The notes below the pieces were generated by a model. The model was not told the origin of the DNA, searched no databases, and was given only the letters and a program-made list of their open reading frames with translations. This document shows positions 52,296 through 61,592 of a stretch of 64,000 nt of DNA, in pieces; positions within the stretch are counted from its first letter, which is position 1, and each line of letters starts with the position of its first letter. Source of the stretch: RYN-133 sp963708645 (GTDB taxonomy: Bacteria > Actinomycetota > Actinomycetes > Mycobacteriales > Jatrophihabitantaceae); contig CAVPTA010000007.1 in assembly GCA_963708645.1 (NCBI GenBank), positions 62,001 through 126,000 of the forward strand. The letters are read 5' to 3'. The translations under genes were made by a program, and so were the position numbers.

Positions 52296-53537
52296 CTAGT
52301 CGGCCAGGAGTTCACGGACGACGGCGTCGGCCATGAGGCGGCCGCGTTGGGTGAGGACGACGCGGCCGTCCTCGGCGTCGCGGCGCTCGAGCAGTCCCCA
52401 CCCGGCAAGCTGCGGGACGGCCGCCCGGCCCGCTTCGGTGAGCTCGGCGGTCTCGAGGCCCTGGCGCATACGCACGCCGAGCATCACCCGCTCGGTGTGG
52501 CGCGCCGTCGCGTCGAGCGTCTCGCGGCCGGCGGCGGGGCTCTGGCCGGCCTCGAGCATCGCGGCGTAGCGCGACGGGTGCTTGACGTTCCACCAGCGCA
52601 CGCCGCTCACGTGACTGTGTGCGCCGGGGCCGAACCCCCACCAGTTCGAGTCCGACCAGTACAGCTCGTTGTGGCGGCATCGCGCGTCCGGCGTGCGCGC
52701 CCAGTTCGACACCTCGTACCAGTCGTAGCCGGCGGCGCGCAGTGTCTCGTCGGCCATCACGTAGCGGTCGGCCATGACGTCGTCGTCGGGCGCGGGCACG
52801 ACGCCCGCGGCGACCTGGCGGGCGAGCGCGGTGCCCTGTTCGACGACCAGCGCGTACGCGCTGATGTGATCGGGCTCGGCACCGATCGCGGCGTCGAGCG
52901 AGGCCTGCCAGTCGGCGTCGGTCTCGTGGGGCGCGCCGTAGATCAGGTCGAGGTTGACGTGCTCGAAACCTGCCGCGTGCGCCTCGGCGACGGCAGCCTC
53001 GGGTCGTCCGGGCCGGTGTCGTCGGTCGAGCACCTCGAGCACCTGCGGCACCGCTGACTGCATGCCCAGCGAGATACGGGTGAACCCGGCCTCGCGCAGT
53101 TTGGCGAGATAGCCGGGGGTGACCGTCTCGGGATTGGCCTCGGTCGACACCTCGACGTCGGCCGCGAGCCCGAACCGCTCCGCGAGCTCGTCGATGACGA
53201 GTTTGAGGTGCTCGGCCGGCAGCAGCGTGGGCGTCCCGCCACCGAAGAACAGGGTCGTGACGGGCGGGATGCGATCGCCCAGCGCCGCTCCGTCCCCGAG
53301 CACGTCGGCGGCCAGGCGGATCTCCTGCAACAGCGTGTCCGCGTAGGTGCCGCGGCTGACCCCGTTGCCGAGTTCGGAGGCCGTGTAGGTGTTGAAGTCG
53401 CAGTAGCCGCAACGGGTCTCGCAGAACGGAATGTGCACGTACACGCCGAACGGAACGCCCCACGCGGCGTCGAGTGTGACGCGCCGCAGCCGCCCGTCAT
53501 GGGGGGCCGGGTCGCCTGTGGGCAGCGCCGATGGCAC
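52296..53537 (-). CDS. hemW: HemW-family radical SAM protein (heme chaperone)
   Basis: 413 residues. The radical-SAM [4Fe-4S] motif is C39-x3-C43-x2-C46 in FCETRCGYCDF. It is followed by TLFFGGGTPTLLPAEHLKLV, RISLGMQSAVPQVLEVLDRR, NLDLIYGAPHETDADWQASL and the C-terminal HemN domain. HemW delivers heme and was formerly called coproporphyrinogen oxidase-like. The usual neighbour hrcA is 1.9 kb away, separated by the amylase relic. Confidence 0.93.
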   Translation of the reverse strand: MPSALPTGDPAPHDGRLRRVTLDAAWGVPFGVYVHIPFCETRCGYCDFNTYTASELGNGVSRGTYADTLLQEIRLAADVLGDGAALGDRIPPVTTLFFGGGTPTLLPAEHLKLVIDELAERFGLAADVEVSTEANPETVTPGYLAKLREAGFTRISLGMQSAVPQVLEVLDRRHRPGRPEAAVAEAHAAGFEHVNLDLIYGAPHETDADWQASLDAAIGAEPDHISAYALVVEQGTALARQVAAGVVPAPDDDVMADRYVMADETLRAAGYDWYEVSNWARTPDARCRHNELYWSDSNWWGFGPGAHSHVSGVRWWNVKHPSRYAAMLEAGQSPAAGRETLDATARHTERVMLGVRMRQGLETAELTEAGRAAVPQLAGWGLLERRDAEDGRVVLTQRGRLMADAVVRELLAD

Positions 53538-53547
53538 CCGTCCAGTG

Positions 53548-53694
53548 TTACTGACGCGATACCGATTGGGTGGGATGCGGTCGGGACGGGGCGCGATCGT
53601 GCGAATTCACGGCCTTGATCGTGTAGCCGACCGCCAGCGCGAGCACCAACGCGATCAACGCCAGGAGCGGGCGACGGATGCGAGCGCGGGACAC
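53548..53694 (-). CDS. Small single-pass membrane protein upstream of hemW
   Basis: 48 residues from a GTG at 53694. A basic N-terminus (MSRARIRRP) precedes one hydrophobic helix (LLALIALVLALAVGYTIKAV) and a short basic tail. Strand and position, 10 bp upstream of hemW, suggest co-expression. No family was recognised. Too short for certainty, but charge layout and helix are protein-like. Confidence 0.5.
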   Translation of the reverse strand: MSRARIRRPLLALIALVLALAVGYTIKAVNSHDRAPSRPHPTQSVSRQ

Positions 53695-53733
53695 GTCGCA
53701 CAACTCTAAGGACGACGTGTTTGTATCGAAGAC

Positions 53734-54483
53734 ATGAGTGACTCCCTGTCGGCAAAAACCACCGAAATCACCGGAGCCGGCGGGGCGACGATTCCCGCCT
53801 ATCTCGCCCGGCCGGACGGCGACGCCGCCCGCGGCGGGGTGGTCGTCATCCATCACATGCCCGGTTATGACCGCGGCTCGAAGGAGATCACGCGGCGCTT
53901 CGCCGAACTCGGCTACGACGCGATCTGCCCGAACCTGCACCACCACGACGCCCCCGGCGCGGCCCCGGACGATGCGGCGGCGGCCAGCCGAGCCGGCGGC
54001 GGCGTTCCGGACGAGCGGCTGCTCGGCGACGTCAGCGGCGCAATCGACCATCTGCGCGGGCTGCCCACGTCCAACGGCAAGGTCGGCGTGATCGGCTACT
54101 GCAGCGGCGGCCGGCAGACCGTGCTTGTCGCGTGCAATCTCGACGTCGACGCGGCCGTCGACTGCTACGGCGCGTACGTGACGGGCACTCCGCCGGCTGA
54201 GTTCCCGCTGAAGATCACGAACCTCGTCGATCAGCTGCCGAACCTGCGCTGCCCGCTGCTCGGACTGTTCGGTAACGACGACCAGCACCCCTCGCCGGCG
54301 CATGTCGACGAGCTAGAACAGCTGCTCCGGGACAACGGCAAGAGCTACGAGATCCACCGTTACGACGACGCGGGACACGCCTTCTTCAGCACCGACCGAC
54401 CGTCCTACCGCGTGGCTGCCGCCAACGACGGTTGGGAGCGGATCGAGGAGTTCTATGCCGCAAACCTGGGCCAGGGAGCCTGA
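53734..54483 (+). CDS. Dienelactone hydrolase family protein
   Basis: 249 residues. An alpha/beta hydrolase with a cysteine nucleophile: GYCSGGR near residue 125, acidic residue in FGNDDQHPS and His in DAGHAFF. This Cys-Asp-His set defines dienelactone hydrolases (carboxymethylenebutenolidase). The substrate in this context is unknown; no aromatic-degradation genes are adjacent. ATG start at 53734. It is followed by one base and then the ATG of the next gene, so the two are coupled. Confidence 0.9.
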   Translation: MSDSLSAKTTEITGAGGATIPAYLARPDGDAARGGVVVIHHMPGYDRGSKEITRRFAELGYDAICPNLHHHDAPGAAPDDAAAASRAGGGVPDERLLGDVSGAIDHLRGLPTSNGKVGVIGYCSGGRQTVLVACNLDVDAAVDCYGAYVTGTPPAEFPLKITNLVDQLPNLRCPLLGLFGNDDQHPSPAHVDELEQLLRDNGKSYEIHRYDDAGHAFFSTDRPSYRVAAANDGWERIEEFYAANLGQGA

Positions 54484-54484
54484 C

Positions 54485-54751
54485 ATGTGCACCTACCTGA
54501 CCGTTCAGGCCCCGATGACCGGCAGCGCGAAGGGACCGAACGGCAAGTGGTTCTCGGTCACCGACGCGACCGTGTACTTCGATCATCCGGTGCACGCCTT
54601 CGCCGAGCACACGCTCAACATCGATCTCGCCGACCCGTCGCGCGGCCCGTCCGCCCGGGTCGCGATGGAGCTGACCGCGCAGTCGGCTCGCGAGCTCGTC
54701 GAGGCGATCACCGCAGCATTAGAGTCCGCTCCGGCCGAGCTCACGGTCTAG
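54485..54751 (+). CDS. Small conserved protein, DUF6295-like
   Basis: 88 residues beginning MCTYLTVQAPMTGSAKGPNG and continuing WFSVTDATVYFDHPVHAFAE with HTLNIDLADPSRG. This is the pattern of a small actinobacterial family that I associate with DUF6295, though the name should be checked. The conserved His residues and the MCTYLT start suggest a metal- or cofactor-binding beta protein. It is coupled to the hydrolase gene. Function unknown. Confidence 0.7.
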   Translation: MCTYLTVQAPMTGSAKGPNGKWFSVTDATVYFDHPVHAFAEHTLNIDLADPSRGPSARVAMELTAQSARELVEAITAALESAPAELTV

Positions 54752-54809
54752 CGCCCACCCGCTAGCATCGCCATGCCTTGAACAAGCACGGTGACCGGAG
54801 GACCACAAG

Positions 54810-57575
54810 TTGCAAGCCCTGGGTAAGGACGGCAATAACGGCGGGGCGGGGAACTTCCTCCGCAATCGCGTGCGACCAGCGGTGCGCCGCGCGATGTCGA
54901 AGGTCGAGCCGCTTGATCGCGCCGCCGACCGCTACAGCGCGCGCAACCGCGACGCGGGACGCCTGACCGAGTTCTTCCGCGTGCTGCAGCGCGCATACCT
55001 GCCGAAGGACGCAACTGGCGCGTCCGCCGAGATACCGAGCAACGACGAGATCACGCGCCTGCAGCGCGCCGTCACGACCTCGCAGCGCACCTACCACGAC
55101 TTCTTCTCGATGCTCGCCCTCGACGGCGAGGTCGACCGCGCCATGATCGCCATGACGCGCCGCCTGATCGCTGCCGGCGACAGCGGCCGGGCCCGCGTCA
55201 TCGCCCAGGCGCTGCAGCGTTATGACGATCTGCGCCCGATCGCGGACATCTGCGTCGCGATGTGTGCCATCGGCGAGCCGATGCCCGACACGGCGTGGAC
55301 GCTGTTCAGCCGCAACGATCTCTCGATCGTCACGCGCTTCCTGCCGGGTGAGTACTTCCGGTTCGCTTTCGGCCACGATCCGGCCGCGGCCAGCGACGGC
55401 CTGCGCCGCGCGCTCGACGGCGACGTGCCGATCGATGCGAACGCCGAGGTCTGGTACGACATCGCGTTCAACGCCTTCGCCGCCGGATGCGAGGACGTGT
55501 CTGCCGGTGCACTCGAGAAGGCCGAGCAGCTCCTCGCGTCCCGTCCGCAGAATGACGAGACCAAACAGCTTCGTGAGCGCGTCGAATGGCTCTCGAGCTG
55601 GCACGGACGTGCCGCCGAGGCGCAGAACGCGAGCGCCGCACCTGCGGGCGAGATCCCGTTCGCGCTGGTCGACTTCCGGCACCCGAACCTGACCGCGGTG
55701 TCGGACGACCTGGGCGACCACCTGCTGACGCTGTCGGCGTTGGGCCACCTGCTGCGTCACGAGCAGGTGCGCTTCACCGGCGACGCGAAACTCGCCCAGG
55801 TGGCCGGCGACCTTGCCGGCGGCATCGCGTCGGATCGGCGCATCGCCCGGTCGGCTGCGAGCACTGTGCGGCTGACGACGATCGACCGCGACGCGAGCAC
55901 GTATGCCGACGTCCCCGCCGCAACGTGGGCCGTCGTCTACGACTGGTTCGTCAAGCCGCTGGCCGGCCGCCATTTCGACATCCCCATGAACGCGAACCTG
56001 CGCCCGATCTTCGTGTCGTTCCACACGACCGTCGCGGCGCTGAAGGCGCCCGGTGCGATCGAGTACCTGCGCCGCTATGCGCCGATCGGATGCCTTGACT
56101 GGGACACCGTGTTCCTGCTGCACGCAGCTGGAATCCCGGCGTTCTTCACCGGTGGCCTGACCGCCACCGCCGACCTCGTCGTCCGCGCGCAGCAGGGCAC
56201 CGGCGAGCCGGTGTTCGTGAACACCGCATCGCACGGATCGGGCGAGCGGCGCAGCCAGCTCTCCGCCGCGGTCGCCAAGCGCGACCTCGCGGGGAATCTG
56301 ACGGCGGCACGCGATTTCGTGCGTGAACTCGCGACACACAGCCGCGTCTACGCCGGTGATCTGCGCACCTACCTGGCGGTGCGCAGCGTCGGCGGCACGG
56401 CCGAGTTGCGTTCCGCGGAACCGGGCGTGGCTCGCGTGCAGGATCATCTCGACATCTCGGCGGGCGATCTTGCTGCGATCCAGCGGGGCCTGTCCGACAA
56501 GCTCGCCGCGGTGTTCACCGCGATCCTCGACGGACGTTCCGAGGACGAGGTTTACGACGTGTGGCGCGAGGCATGCTCGGCCGATGTCGCTGCCGCGCTG
56601 AAGATCCTTGCCGACGTCGACGAGCCGCCGAAGCTCTCGTTCGATCTGAGCGCGGTGTGCTCGGCGATCCTCGAGCGGGCGGTCACGATCGAGCGCACCG
56701 AGTCGACCGGGCAGGGCACGGAGATCAACGTCGAGTTCTCACTCGACGGCAACTACAAGCACCAGCTCGACATCGTGCTCGATTCGGTGGTCGCGAACAC
56801 GTCCCGTCCGGTGCGCGCGTTCGTGCTGTGCCGTCAACACGGTCCGGACGACTACGCCCGGATGGCCAAGCTGTTCCCGACCGTCTCGTTCGTGTGGCTG
56901 CCGACCGACAACGTCGACTACGGACGCATCAGCGGCATGAACAAGTGGGTCACGCCGGCGACGATGGACCGCACGATCCTGCCGGTGCTGCTGCCTGACG
57001 TCGACCGCATGCTGCACTTCGACCTGGACGCGATGTGCCTGACCGATCTCGGCGAGCTGTTCGACGTCGACATGCAGGGTGCGGGCATCGCGTCCACCCC
57101 CGAGCCGCAGCCGCACTACGGCAGCGGCTTCGAGACCTACAAGCGGTCGGCGAACCGGTTGCGCCGTGAGGGCATGCCCGATCGCGCTCGCAAGCTGATC
57201 ATCCGTACGCACGCCAAGGACCGGTTCGACTTCCCGATCTTCAACGCCGGGATCATGGTCATGGATCTCGCCCAGATGCGTGCAGACGACTTCTGCGGTC
57301 GCTACCTGGCCTACGTGCAGGAATACGGGCTCAACGGCCAGGTCGTGCTCAACGCGTACGTCGGCAACAAGCTCAAGGTCACCGAGCCGGACTGGAACCG
57401 GTTGATGCGTCTCGAAATCGCCGACTCGCCGAAGATCGCCCACTGGGCGGGCCCGATCAAGCCGTGGGGAAAGAACAACTTCGTCACCGGACGAGAGCTG
57501 TGGCAGGCGGGCGAGAAGCGCTTCGCCGAGCGGGCCGCGGCGGCAGGCGTAGCTGTGAGCGGCCCTGCTCGGTGA
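54810..57575 (+). CDS. Large glycosyltransferase: pyruvyl-transferase-like region plus C-terminal GT8 domain
   Basis: 921 residues from a TTG at 54810, preceded by GGAGGA. Residues 1-270 are helical and TPR-like. Residues 280-560 resemble the polysaccharide pyruvyl-transferase fold (APIGCLDWDTVFLLHAAGIP, then AFFTGGLT), though the catalytic residues are not obvious. From about 637 a GT8 domain begins (INVEFSLDGNYKHQLDIVLD) with DxD motif HFDLDAMCL (about 736) and C-terminal KIAHWAGPIKPW. GT8 enzymes are retaining hexosyl- or uronosyltransferases. It precedes UDP-sulfoquinovose synthase by 85 bp, so it may build a sulfosugar glycan. Confidence 0.8.
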   Translation: MQALGKDGNNGGAGNFLRNRVRPAVRRAMSKVEPLDRAADRYSARNRDAGRLTEFFRVLQRAYLPKDATGASAEIPSNDEITRLQRAVTTSQRTYHDFFSMLALDGEVDRAMIAMTRRLIAAGDSGRARVIAQALQRYDDLRPIADICVAMCAIGEPMPDTAWTLFSRNDLSIVTRFLPGEYFRFAFGHDPAAASDGLRRALDGDVPIDANAEVWYDIAFNAFAAGCEDVSAGALEKAEQLLASRPQNDETKQLRERVEWLSSWHGRAAEAQNASAAPAGEIPFALVDFRHPNLTAVSDDLGDHLLTLSALGHLLRHEQVRFTGDAKLAQVAGDLAGGIASDRRIARSAASTVRLTTIDRDASTYADVPAATWAVVYDWFVKPLAGRHFDIPMNANLRPIFVSFHTTVAALKAPGAIEYLRRYAPIGCLDWDTVFLLHAAGIPAFFTGGLTATADLVVRAQQGTGEPVFVNTASHGSGERRSQLSAAVAKRDLAGNLTAARDFVRELATHSRVYAGDLRTYLAVRSVGGTAELRSAEPGVARVQDHLDISAGDLAAIQRGLSDKLAAVFTAILDGRSEDEVYDVWREACSADVAAALKILADVDEPPKLSFDLSAVCSAILERAVTIERTESTGQGTEINVEFSLDGNYKHQLDIVLDSVVANTSRPVRAFVLCRQHGPDDYARMAKLFPTVSFVWLPTDNVDYGRISGMNKWVTPATMDRTILPVLLPDVDRMLHFDLDAMCLTDLGELFDVDMQGAGIASTPEPQPHYGSGFETYKRSANRLRREGMPDRARKLIIRTHAKDRFDFPIFNAGIMVMDLAQMRADDFCGRYLAYVQEYGLNGQVVLNAYVGNKLKVTEPDWNRLMRLEIADSPKIAHWAGPIKPWGKNNFVTGRELWQAGEKRFAERAAAAGVAVSGPAR

Positions 57576-57660
57576 CACAGGGGCGCTGAGCCCACTTGGT
57601 AGTCTGCCCCGAATAACCCGAGGTATTGCGGACATTCGTCCGAAAGAGGAGTGACCCGTC

Positions 57661-58851
57661 GTGCGAATTCTGATTCTCGGCGGCGACGGTTTCTGCGGCT
57701 GGCCCACAGCCCTGCACCTGTCGAACATCGGCCACGAGGTGGCCATCGTCGACAACCTGTCGCGCCGCAACATCGACAACGAGCTCGAGGTCAGCTCGTT
57801 GACCCCGATCGCACCCATGAGCGTGCGGCTCAAGGCGTGGAAGGAGGTCAGCGGCAAGGACATCGACTTCCAGCGTTACGACGTTGCCGAGAACTATCAC
57901 CGGCTGCTGACCCACCTGCGCGAATACCGCCCCGACGCAGTCGTGCATTTCGCCGAGCAGCGTGCCGCGCCGTACTCGATGAAGAGCTCGGCGCACAAGC
58001 GCTACACGGTGACGAACAACCTGAACGCGACCAACAACCTGCTGGCCGCGATCGTCGAGGCCGAACTCGATGTGCACGTCGTGCACCTCGGCACCATGGG
58101 TGTCTACGGCTACGGGACGGCCGGCGCGAAGATCCCCGAGGGCTACCTGCGCGTGCACGTCGACACCGACGAGGGTCGTGTCGAGCAAGAGATCCTGTAC
58201 CCGCCGAACCCGGGCAGCATCTATCACCTCACGAAGACCCAGGACCAGCTGTTCTTCGCCTACTACGCGAAGAACGACCAGCTGCGCATCACCGACCTGC
58301 ACCAGGGCATCGTGTGGGGCACCCAGACCAGCGAGACCAAGTTGGACGAGCGCCTGATCAACCGGTTCGACTACGACGGTGACTACGGCACCGTCCTGAA
58401 CCGGTTCCTCATGCAGGCTGCGGTGCACTACCCGCTCACGGTGCACGGCACCGGTGGCCAGACGCGCGCGTTCATCCACATCCAGGACACCGTGCGCTGT
58501 ATCGAGCTCGCGATCGCGAACCCGCCGAAGCGTGGCGACCGGGTGCAGATCCTCAACCAGATGACCGAGACGCACCGCGTCATCGACCTGGCGAAGCTGG
58601 TGTCCGTCCTCACCGGTGCCGAGATCGACAACGTGCCGAACCCGCGCAACGAGGACGCCGAGAACGAACTGCGCGTCGAGAACCGGCAGTTCCTCGATCT
58701 CGGTCTCGAGCCCATCACCCTCGCCGAGGGCGTGTTGGCCGAGGTCACCGACATCGCGACGAAGTACGCCGATCGCTGCGACACCGCACGCATCCCGTGC
58801 CGGTCGTTGTGGCGCCACGATCAGGTCGTCGACGAGGGGCCGCGCGTGTGA
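57661..58851 (+). CDS. sqdB: UDP-sulfoquinovose synthase (SQD1/SqdB-like)
   Basis: NAD-dependent enzyme converting UDP-glucose plus sulfite to UDP-sulfoquinovose. 396 residues. The N-terminus MRILILGGDGFCGWPTALHL and the block VVHFAEQRAAPYSMKSSAHK are characteristic of SQD1 rather than of ordinary epimerases. The catalytic set is Thr145 (LGTMG), Tyr188 and Lys192 (YHLTK). GGQTRAFIHIQDTVRCIELA is also shared with plant SQD1. It overlaps the next epimerase gene by 4 bp (GTGA). Confidence 0.88.
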   Translation: MRILILGGDGFCGWPTALHLSNIGHEVAIVDNLSRRNIDNELEVSSLTPIAPMSVRLKAWKEVSGKDIDFQRYDVAENYHRLLTHLREYRPDAVVHFAEQRAAPYSMKSSAHKRYTVTNNLNATNNLLAAIVEAELDVHVVHLGTMGVYGYGTAGAKIPEGYLRVHVDTDEGRVEQEILYPPNPGSIYHLTKTQDQLFFAYYAKNDQLRITDLHQGIVWGTQTSETKLDERLINRFDYDGDYGTVLNRFLMQAAVHYPLTVHGTGGQTRAFIHIQDTVRCIELAIANPPKRGDRVQILNQMTETHRVIDLAKLVSVLTGAEIDNVPNPRNEDAENELRVENRQFLDLGLEPITLAEGVLAEVTDIATKYADRCDTARIPCRSLWRHDQVVDEGPRV

Positions 58852-59777
58852 CGAGCCGCATTCTCGTCACCGGCGGCGCCGGCTTCGTCGGCACCAACCT
58901 GGTTCGACTACTGCTGTCGCGTGGCAACGCGGTGACAGTGCTCGACGACTTCCGCACCGGCCGCGAGGAATACCTCGACGGGCTCGATGTCGAGGTGGTG
59001 CGCGGGCAGATCGGCGACACCGCGTTGGTCACCGAGCTCGCCCTTGACAAGGACGCCATCGTCCACCTCGCCGCGGCCGGTTCGGTGGTCGACTCGGTCG
59101 CCGACCCGACCGCCAACTTCGAGGCGAACGCGCAGGGCACGTTCAGCGTCCTGAACGCCGCCCGTGCCGCTGACATCGGGCGGTTGGTGTTCTCCTCGAC
59201 CGGTGGTGCGTTGATCGGCAACGCGATCCCGCCGGTCAATGAGCAGTCGTTGCCGAAGCCGATCTCACCGTACGGGGCGAGCAAGCTCGCCGCCGAGGCC
59301 TATTGCCACGCGTTCGCGAAGTCCTACGGCATCCGCACGGTCGCCCTGCGCTTCGCGAACGTGTACGGGCCGTACAGCGGGCACAAGAAGGGCGCCATCA
59401 CGGTGTTTTTGCGTGCGCTGCACGAAGGACGCCCGATCCAGATCTACGGCGACGGCAAGGCGTCCCGCGACTTCATGTACGTCGATGACATCTGCCGCGG
59501 TCTCGAGCTGGGCCTGACGACCGACCTCGAACCGGGGACGGTCGCGCACCTGGCCACCGGCGTCGAGACGTCGGTCGGTGAGCTCGCCGACGCCTGCCGA
59601 CAAGCGGTCGGCCTGCCGGATCATCCGATCGAGTACCTGCCGCCGCGTCCGGGCGAGGTCGAACGCAACTTCGCGACCTACGACTACGCCAAGCAGGCGA
59701 TGGGCTTCGAGCCGTCGATCACGCTCGTCGACGGTCTCGCGCGCACCTACGAGTGGTACCAGCAACACGTCTTCTGA
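58848..59777 (+). CDS. NAD-dependent NDP-sugar epimerase/dehydratase
   Basis: 309 residues from the GTG at 58848. Extended short-chain dehydrogenase fold with the NAD-binding loop TGGAGFVGTNL, catalytic SPYGASKLAAEAYCHAF (Tyr-x3-Lys), substrate loop ANVYGPYSGHKKGAITVFLR and FMYVDDICRGLELGL. It is most similar to UDP-glucose 4-epimerase-type enzymes, but the exact sugar is not readable. Translationally coupled to sqdB, so both probably prepare nucleotide sugars for the same glycan. Confidence 0.88.
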   Translation: MTSRILVTGGAGFVGTNLVRLLLSRGNAVTVLDDFRTGREEYLDGLDVEVVRGQIGDTALVTELALDKDAIVHLAAAGSVVDSVADPTANFEANAQGTFSVLNAARAADIGRLVFSSTGGALIGNAIPPVNEQSLPKPISPYGASKLAAEAYCHAFAKSYGIRTVALRFANVYGPYSGHKKGAITVFLRALHEGRPIQIYGDGKASRDFMYVDDICRGLELGLTTDLEPGTVAHLATGVETSVGELADACRQAVGLPDHPIEYLPPRPGEVERNFATYDYAKQAMGFEPSITLVDGLARTYEWYQQHVF

Positions 59778-59796
59778 CGCGTCAGTCGAGGTATTC

Positions 59797-59811
59797 GGCG
59801 GCTTCGCCGCC
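59797..59811. terminator. Short palindrome between convergent genes
   Basis: GGCGGCTTCGCCGCC is a 6-bp perfect stem with a TTC loop. It lies in the 89-bp gap between the epimerase (+) and APS reductase (-) genes and could act on both transcripts. No T-run follows. Confidence 0.4.
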
Positions 59812-59866
59812 TACGACCTCATCAATTTCTCGGCTGGAACACAAGCAAGCTTGCGCTTCAGCTCGC

Positions 59867-60571
59867 TCAATCGAGGTGGATGCCGCACTCGTTCTTGCTG
59901 CCCGCCCAGCGGCCGCTGCGAGTGTCGTCGCCCTCCAGCACGCGCCGCGTGCACGGCGCGCACCCGATGGACGGGTAGCCGTCGTAGACGAGCGGGTTGA
60001 CCTCGACGTCGTTGGCCATCACGTACTCGTCGACCTGCTCCTGAGTCCACGCGGCGAGCGGATTCACCTTCACCATCGAGCGCTTGCGGTCCCACTCGAC
60101 GACACGTGCGCCACGGCGCGCAGCGGTTTCGTCGCGGCGAATGCCAGACGCCCACGCGTGATACCCGTCCAGCGTGCGGCGCAGCGGTTCGACCTTGCGC
60201 AGCGAGCAGCACGCGTCCGGGTCGCGGTCATGCAGCCGCGCGCCGAACGTCGCGTCCTGCTGCTCGACCGTCTGGCGCGGCTGGATCGAGTGCAGCGTGA
60301 CCGGGTACCGCTCCGCCACGCGGTCGCGCGTCGCAAGGGTCTCGGCGAAGTGGTAGCCGGTGTCGAGGAACACCACGTTGACTCCGGGATAGACCGCGCT
60401 GGCCATGTCGATGAGCAGCGCGTCGGCCATCGAGGCCGCGACGCACCACTGGTCACCGAACGTGTCGGCGACCCAGCTGAGCACTACCTTCGGCTCTTCA
60501 CCCTCGAGACGCTGTCCGGCGTCACGAGCGAGCGCTTCGAAGCGCGCGGTATCGCTCGGGGGTATGGCCAT
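59867..60571 (-). CDS. cysH: Assimilatory adenylylsulfate (APS) reductase, [4Fe-4S] type
   Basis: Reduces activated sulfate to sulfite. 234 residues from the ATG at 60571. The cluster ligands Cys121-Cys122 and Cys204-x2-Cys207 are present, which marks the APS-using form. The catalytic Cys229 is in KNECGIHLD. FLDTGYHFAET is the nucleotide-binding signature. It makes sulfite, the co-substrate of UDP-sulfoquinovose synthase encoded about 1 kb away on the opposite strand; no other sulfate-assimilation genes are in the window. Confidence 0.92.
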   Translation of the reverse strand: MAIPPSDTARFEALARDAGQRLEGEEPKVVLSWVADTFGDQWCVAASMADALLIDMASAVYPGVNVVFLDTGYHFAETLATRDRVAERYPVTLHSIQPRQTVEQQDATFGARLHDRDPDACCSLRKVEPLRRTLDGYHAWASGIRRDETAARRGARVVEWDRKRSMVKVNPLAAWTQEQVDEYVMANDVEVNPLVYDGYPSIGCAPCTRRVLEGDDTRSGRWAGSKNECGIHLD

Positions 60572-60623
60572 CCCATCAGGATACGGGCGCACTGCTGAGT
60601 AGGGCGGTAGCTAGGGTCGAACC

Positions 60624-61592
60624 ATGCGCGCTGTCTACGCCGAATCCATCAATCCTGAAGATCCGCTGACCGGCCTCGTCGTCGGCGAACGCCCTGACCC
60701 GACACCCGAGGAGGGCTGGACGCGTGTCGCGGTCAAGGCTGCGAGCCTGAACCATCACGACCTCTGGACGTTGCGCGGCGTGGGCATCAAGCAGGAACAG
60801 CTGCCGATGATCCTGGGCTGTGACGCTGCAGGCATAGACGAGTCGACCGGCGACGAAGTTGTCGTCCACTCGGTCATCAACGTCGACGGGTGGCGCGGCG
60901 ACGACACCCTCGATCCCCGCCGCACGCTGCTGTCGGAGAAGCACCAGGGCTCGTTGGCTGAGTACGTGCTCGTGCCGCGACGCAACGTCGTCCCGAAGCC
61001 GGCCGAACTGTCGTGGGGCGAGGCCGCATGCCTGTCGACGGCGTGGCTGACCGCGTACCGGATGCTCTTCACCCAGGCGCAGGTGCGGCCGGGACAGACC
61101 GTGCTCGTGCAGGGTGCCTCGGGCGGCGTAGCGACTGCGTGCATCTCGATGGCGCGCGCAGCGGGATTGCGGGTGTTCGCGACGGCCCGCACCGAGGACA
61201 AGCAGGCCCGTGCTCTCGAACTCGGCGCGCACGAGGCATTCGCGTCCGGCGCACGGCTGCCCGATCGCGTCGACGCGGTCATGGAGACCGTGGGCGAGGC
61301 GACGTGGTCGCACTCGCTCAAGTCACTGAAGCCCGGCGGGGTCGTCGTCGTGTCCGGCGCGACGTCGGGGTCGGCGCCGTCGGCCGAACTGAACCGGGTG
61401 TTCTTCCTCCAGCTGCGCGTACTCGGCTCGACGATGGGTACGAAGGCCGAACTCACCGACCTGATCTCGTTCCTTCGCGTCACCGGGCTGCGTCCGTTGA
61501 TCGACCGCGAGTTGCCGCTGGAGAAGGCGGCGGACGGTCTGGCCGCGATGGCGTCCGGTGACCTCGTCGGCAAGATCGTCCTCACCGTGTGA
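60624..61592 (+). CDS. Zinc-free quinone oxidoreductase / medium-chain dehydrogenase
   Basis: 322 residues. MDR fold: GroES-like N-terminal domain (VAVKAASLNHHDLWTLRGVG) and Rossmann domain with VLVQGASGGVATACISMARA. Structural zinc cysteines are absent, which fits the quinone oxidoreductase/enoyl reductase branch using NADPH. The substrate is unknown. Divergent from cysH with a 52-bp gap. Its stop overlaps the GTG of the RNA-ligase-fold gene by 4 bp. Confidence 0.87.
   Translation: MRAVYAESINPEDPLTGLVVGERPDPTPEEGWTRVAVKAASLNHHDLWTLRGVGIKQEQLPMILGCDAAGIDESTGDEVVVHSVINVDGWRGDDTLDPRRTLLSEKHQGSLAEYVLVPRRNVVPKPAELSWGEAACLSTAWLTAYRMLFTQAQVRPGQTVLVQGASGGVATACISMARAAGLRVFATARTEDKQARALELGAHEAFASGARLPDRVDAVMETVGEATWSHSLKSLKPGGVVVVSGATSGSAPSAELNRVFFLQLRVLGSTMGTKAELTDLISFLRVTGLRPLIDRELPLEKAADGLAAMASGDLVGKIVLTV

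Noticed and set aside
50538..53057. An 839-codon plus-strand frame across the amylase and hemW
   Set aside because: Only its 51.93-52.18 kb part matches amylase, as the shifted frame. The remainder is antisense to hemW.
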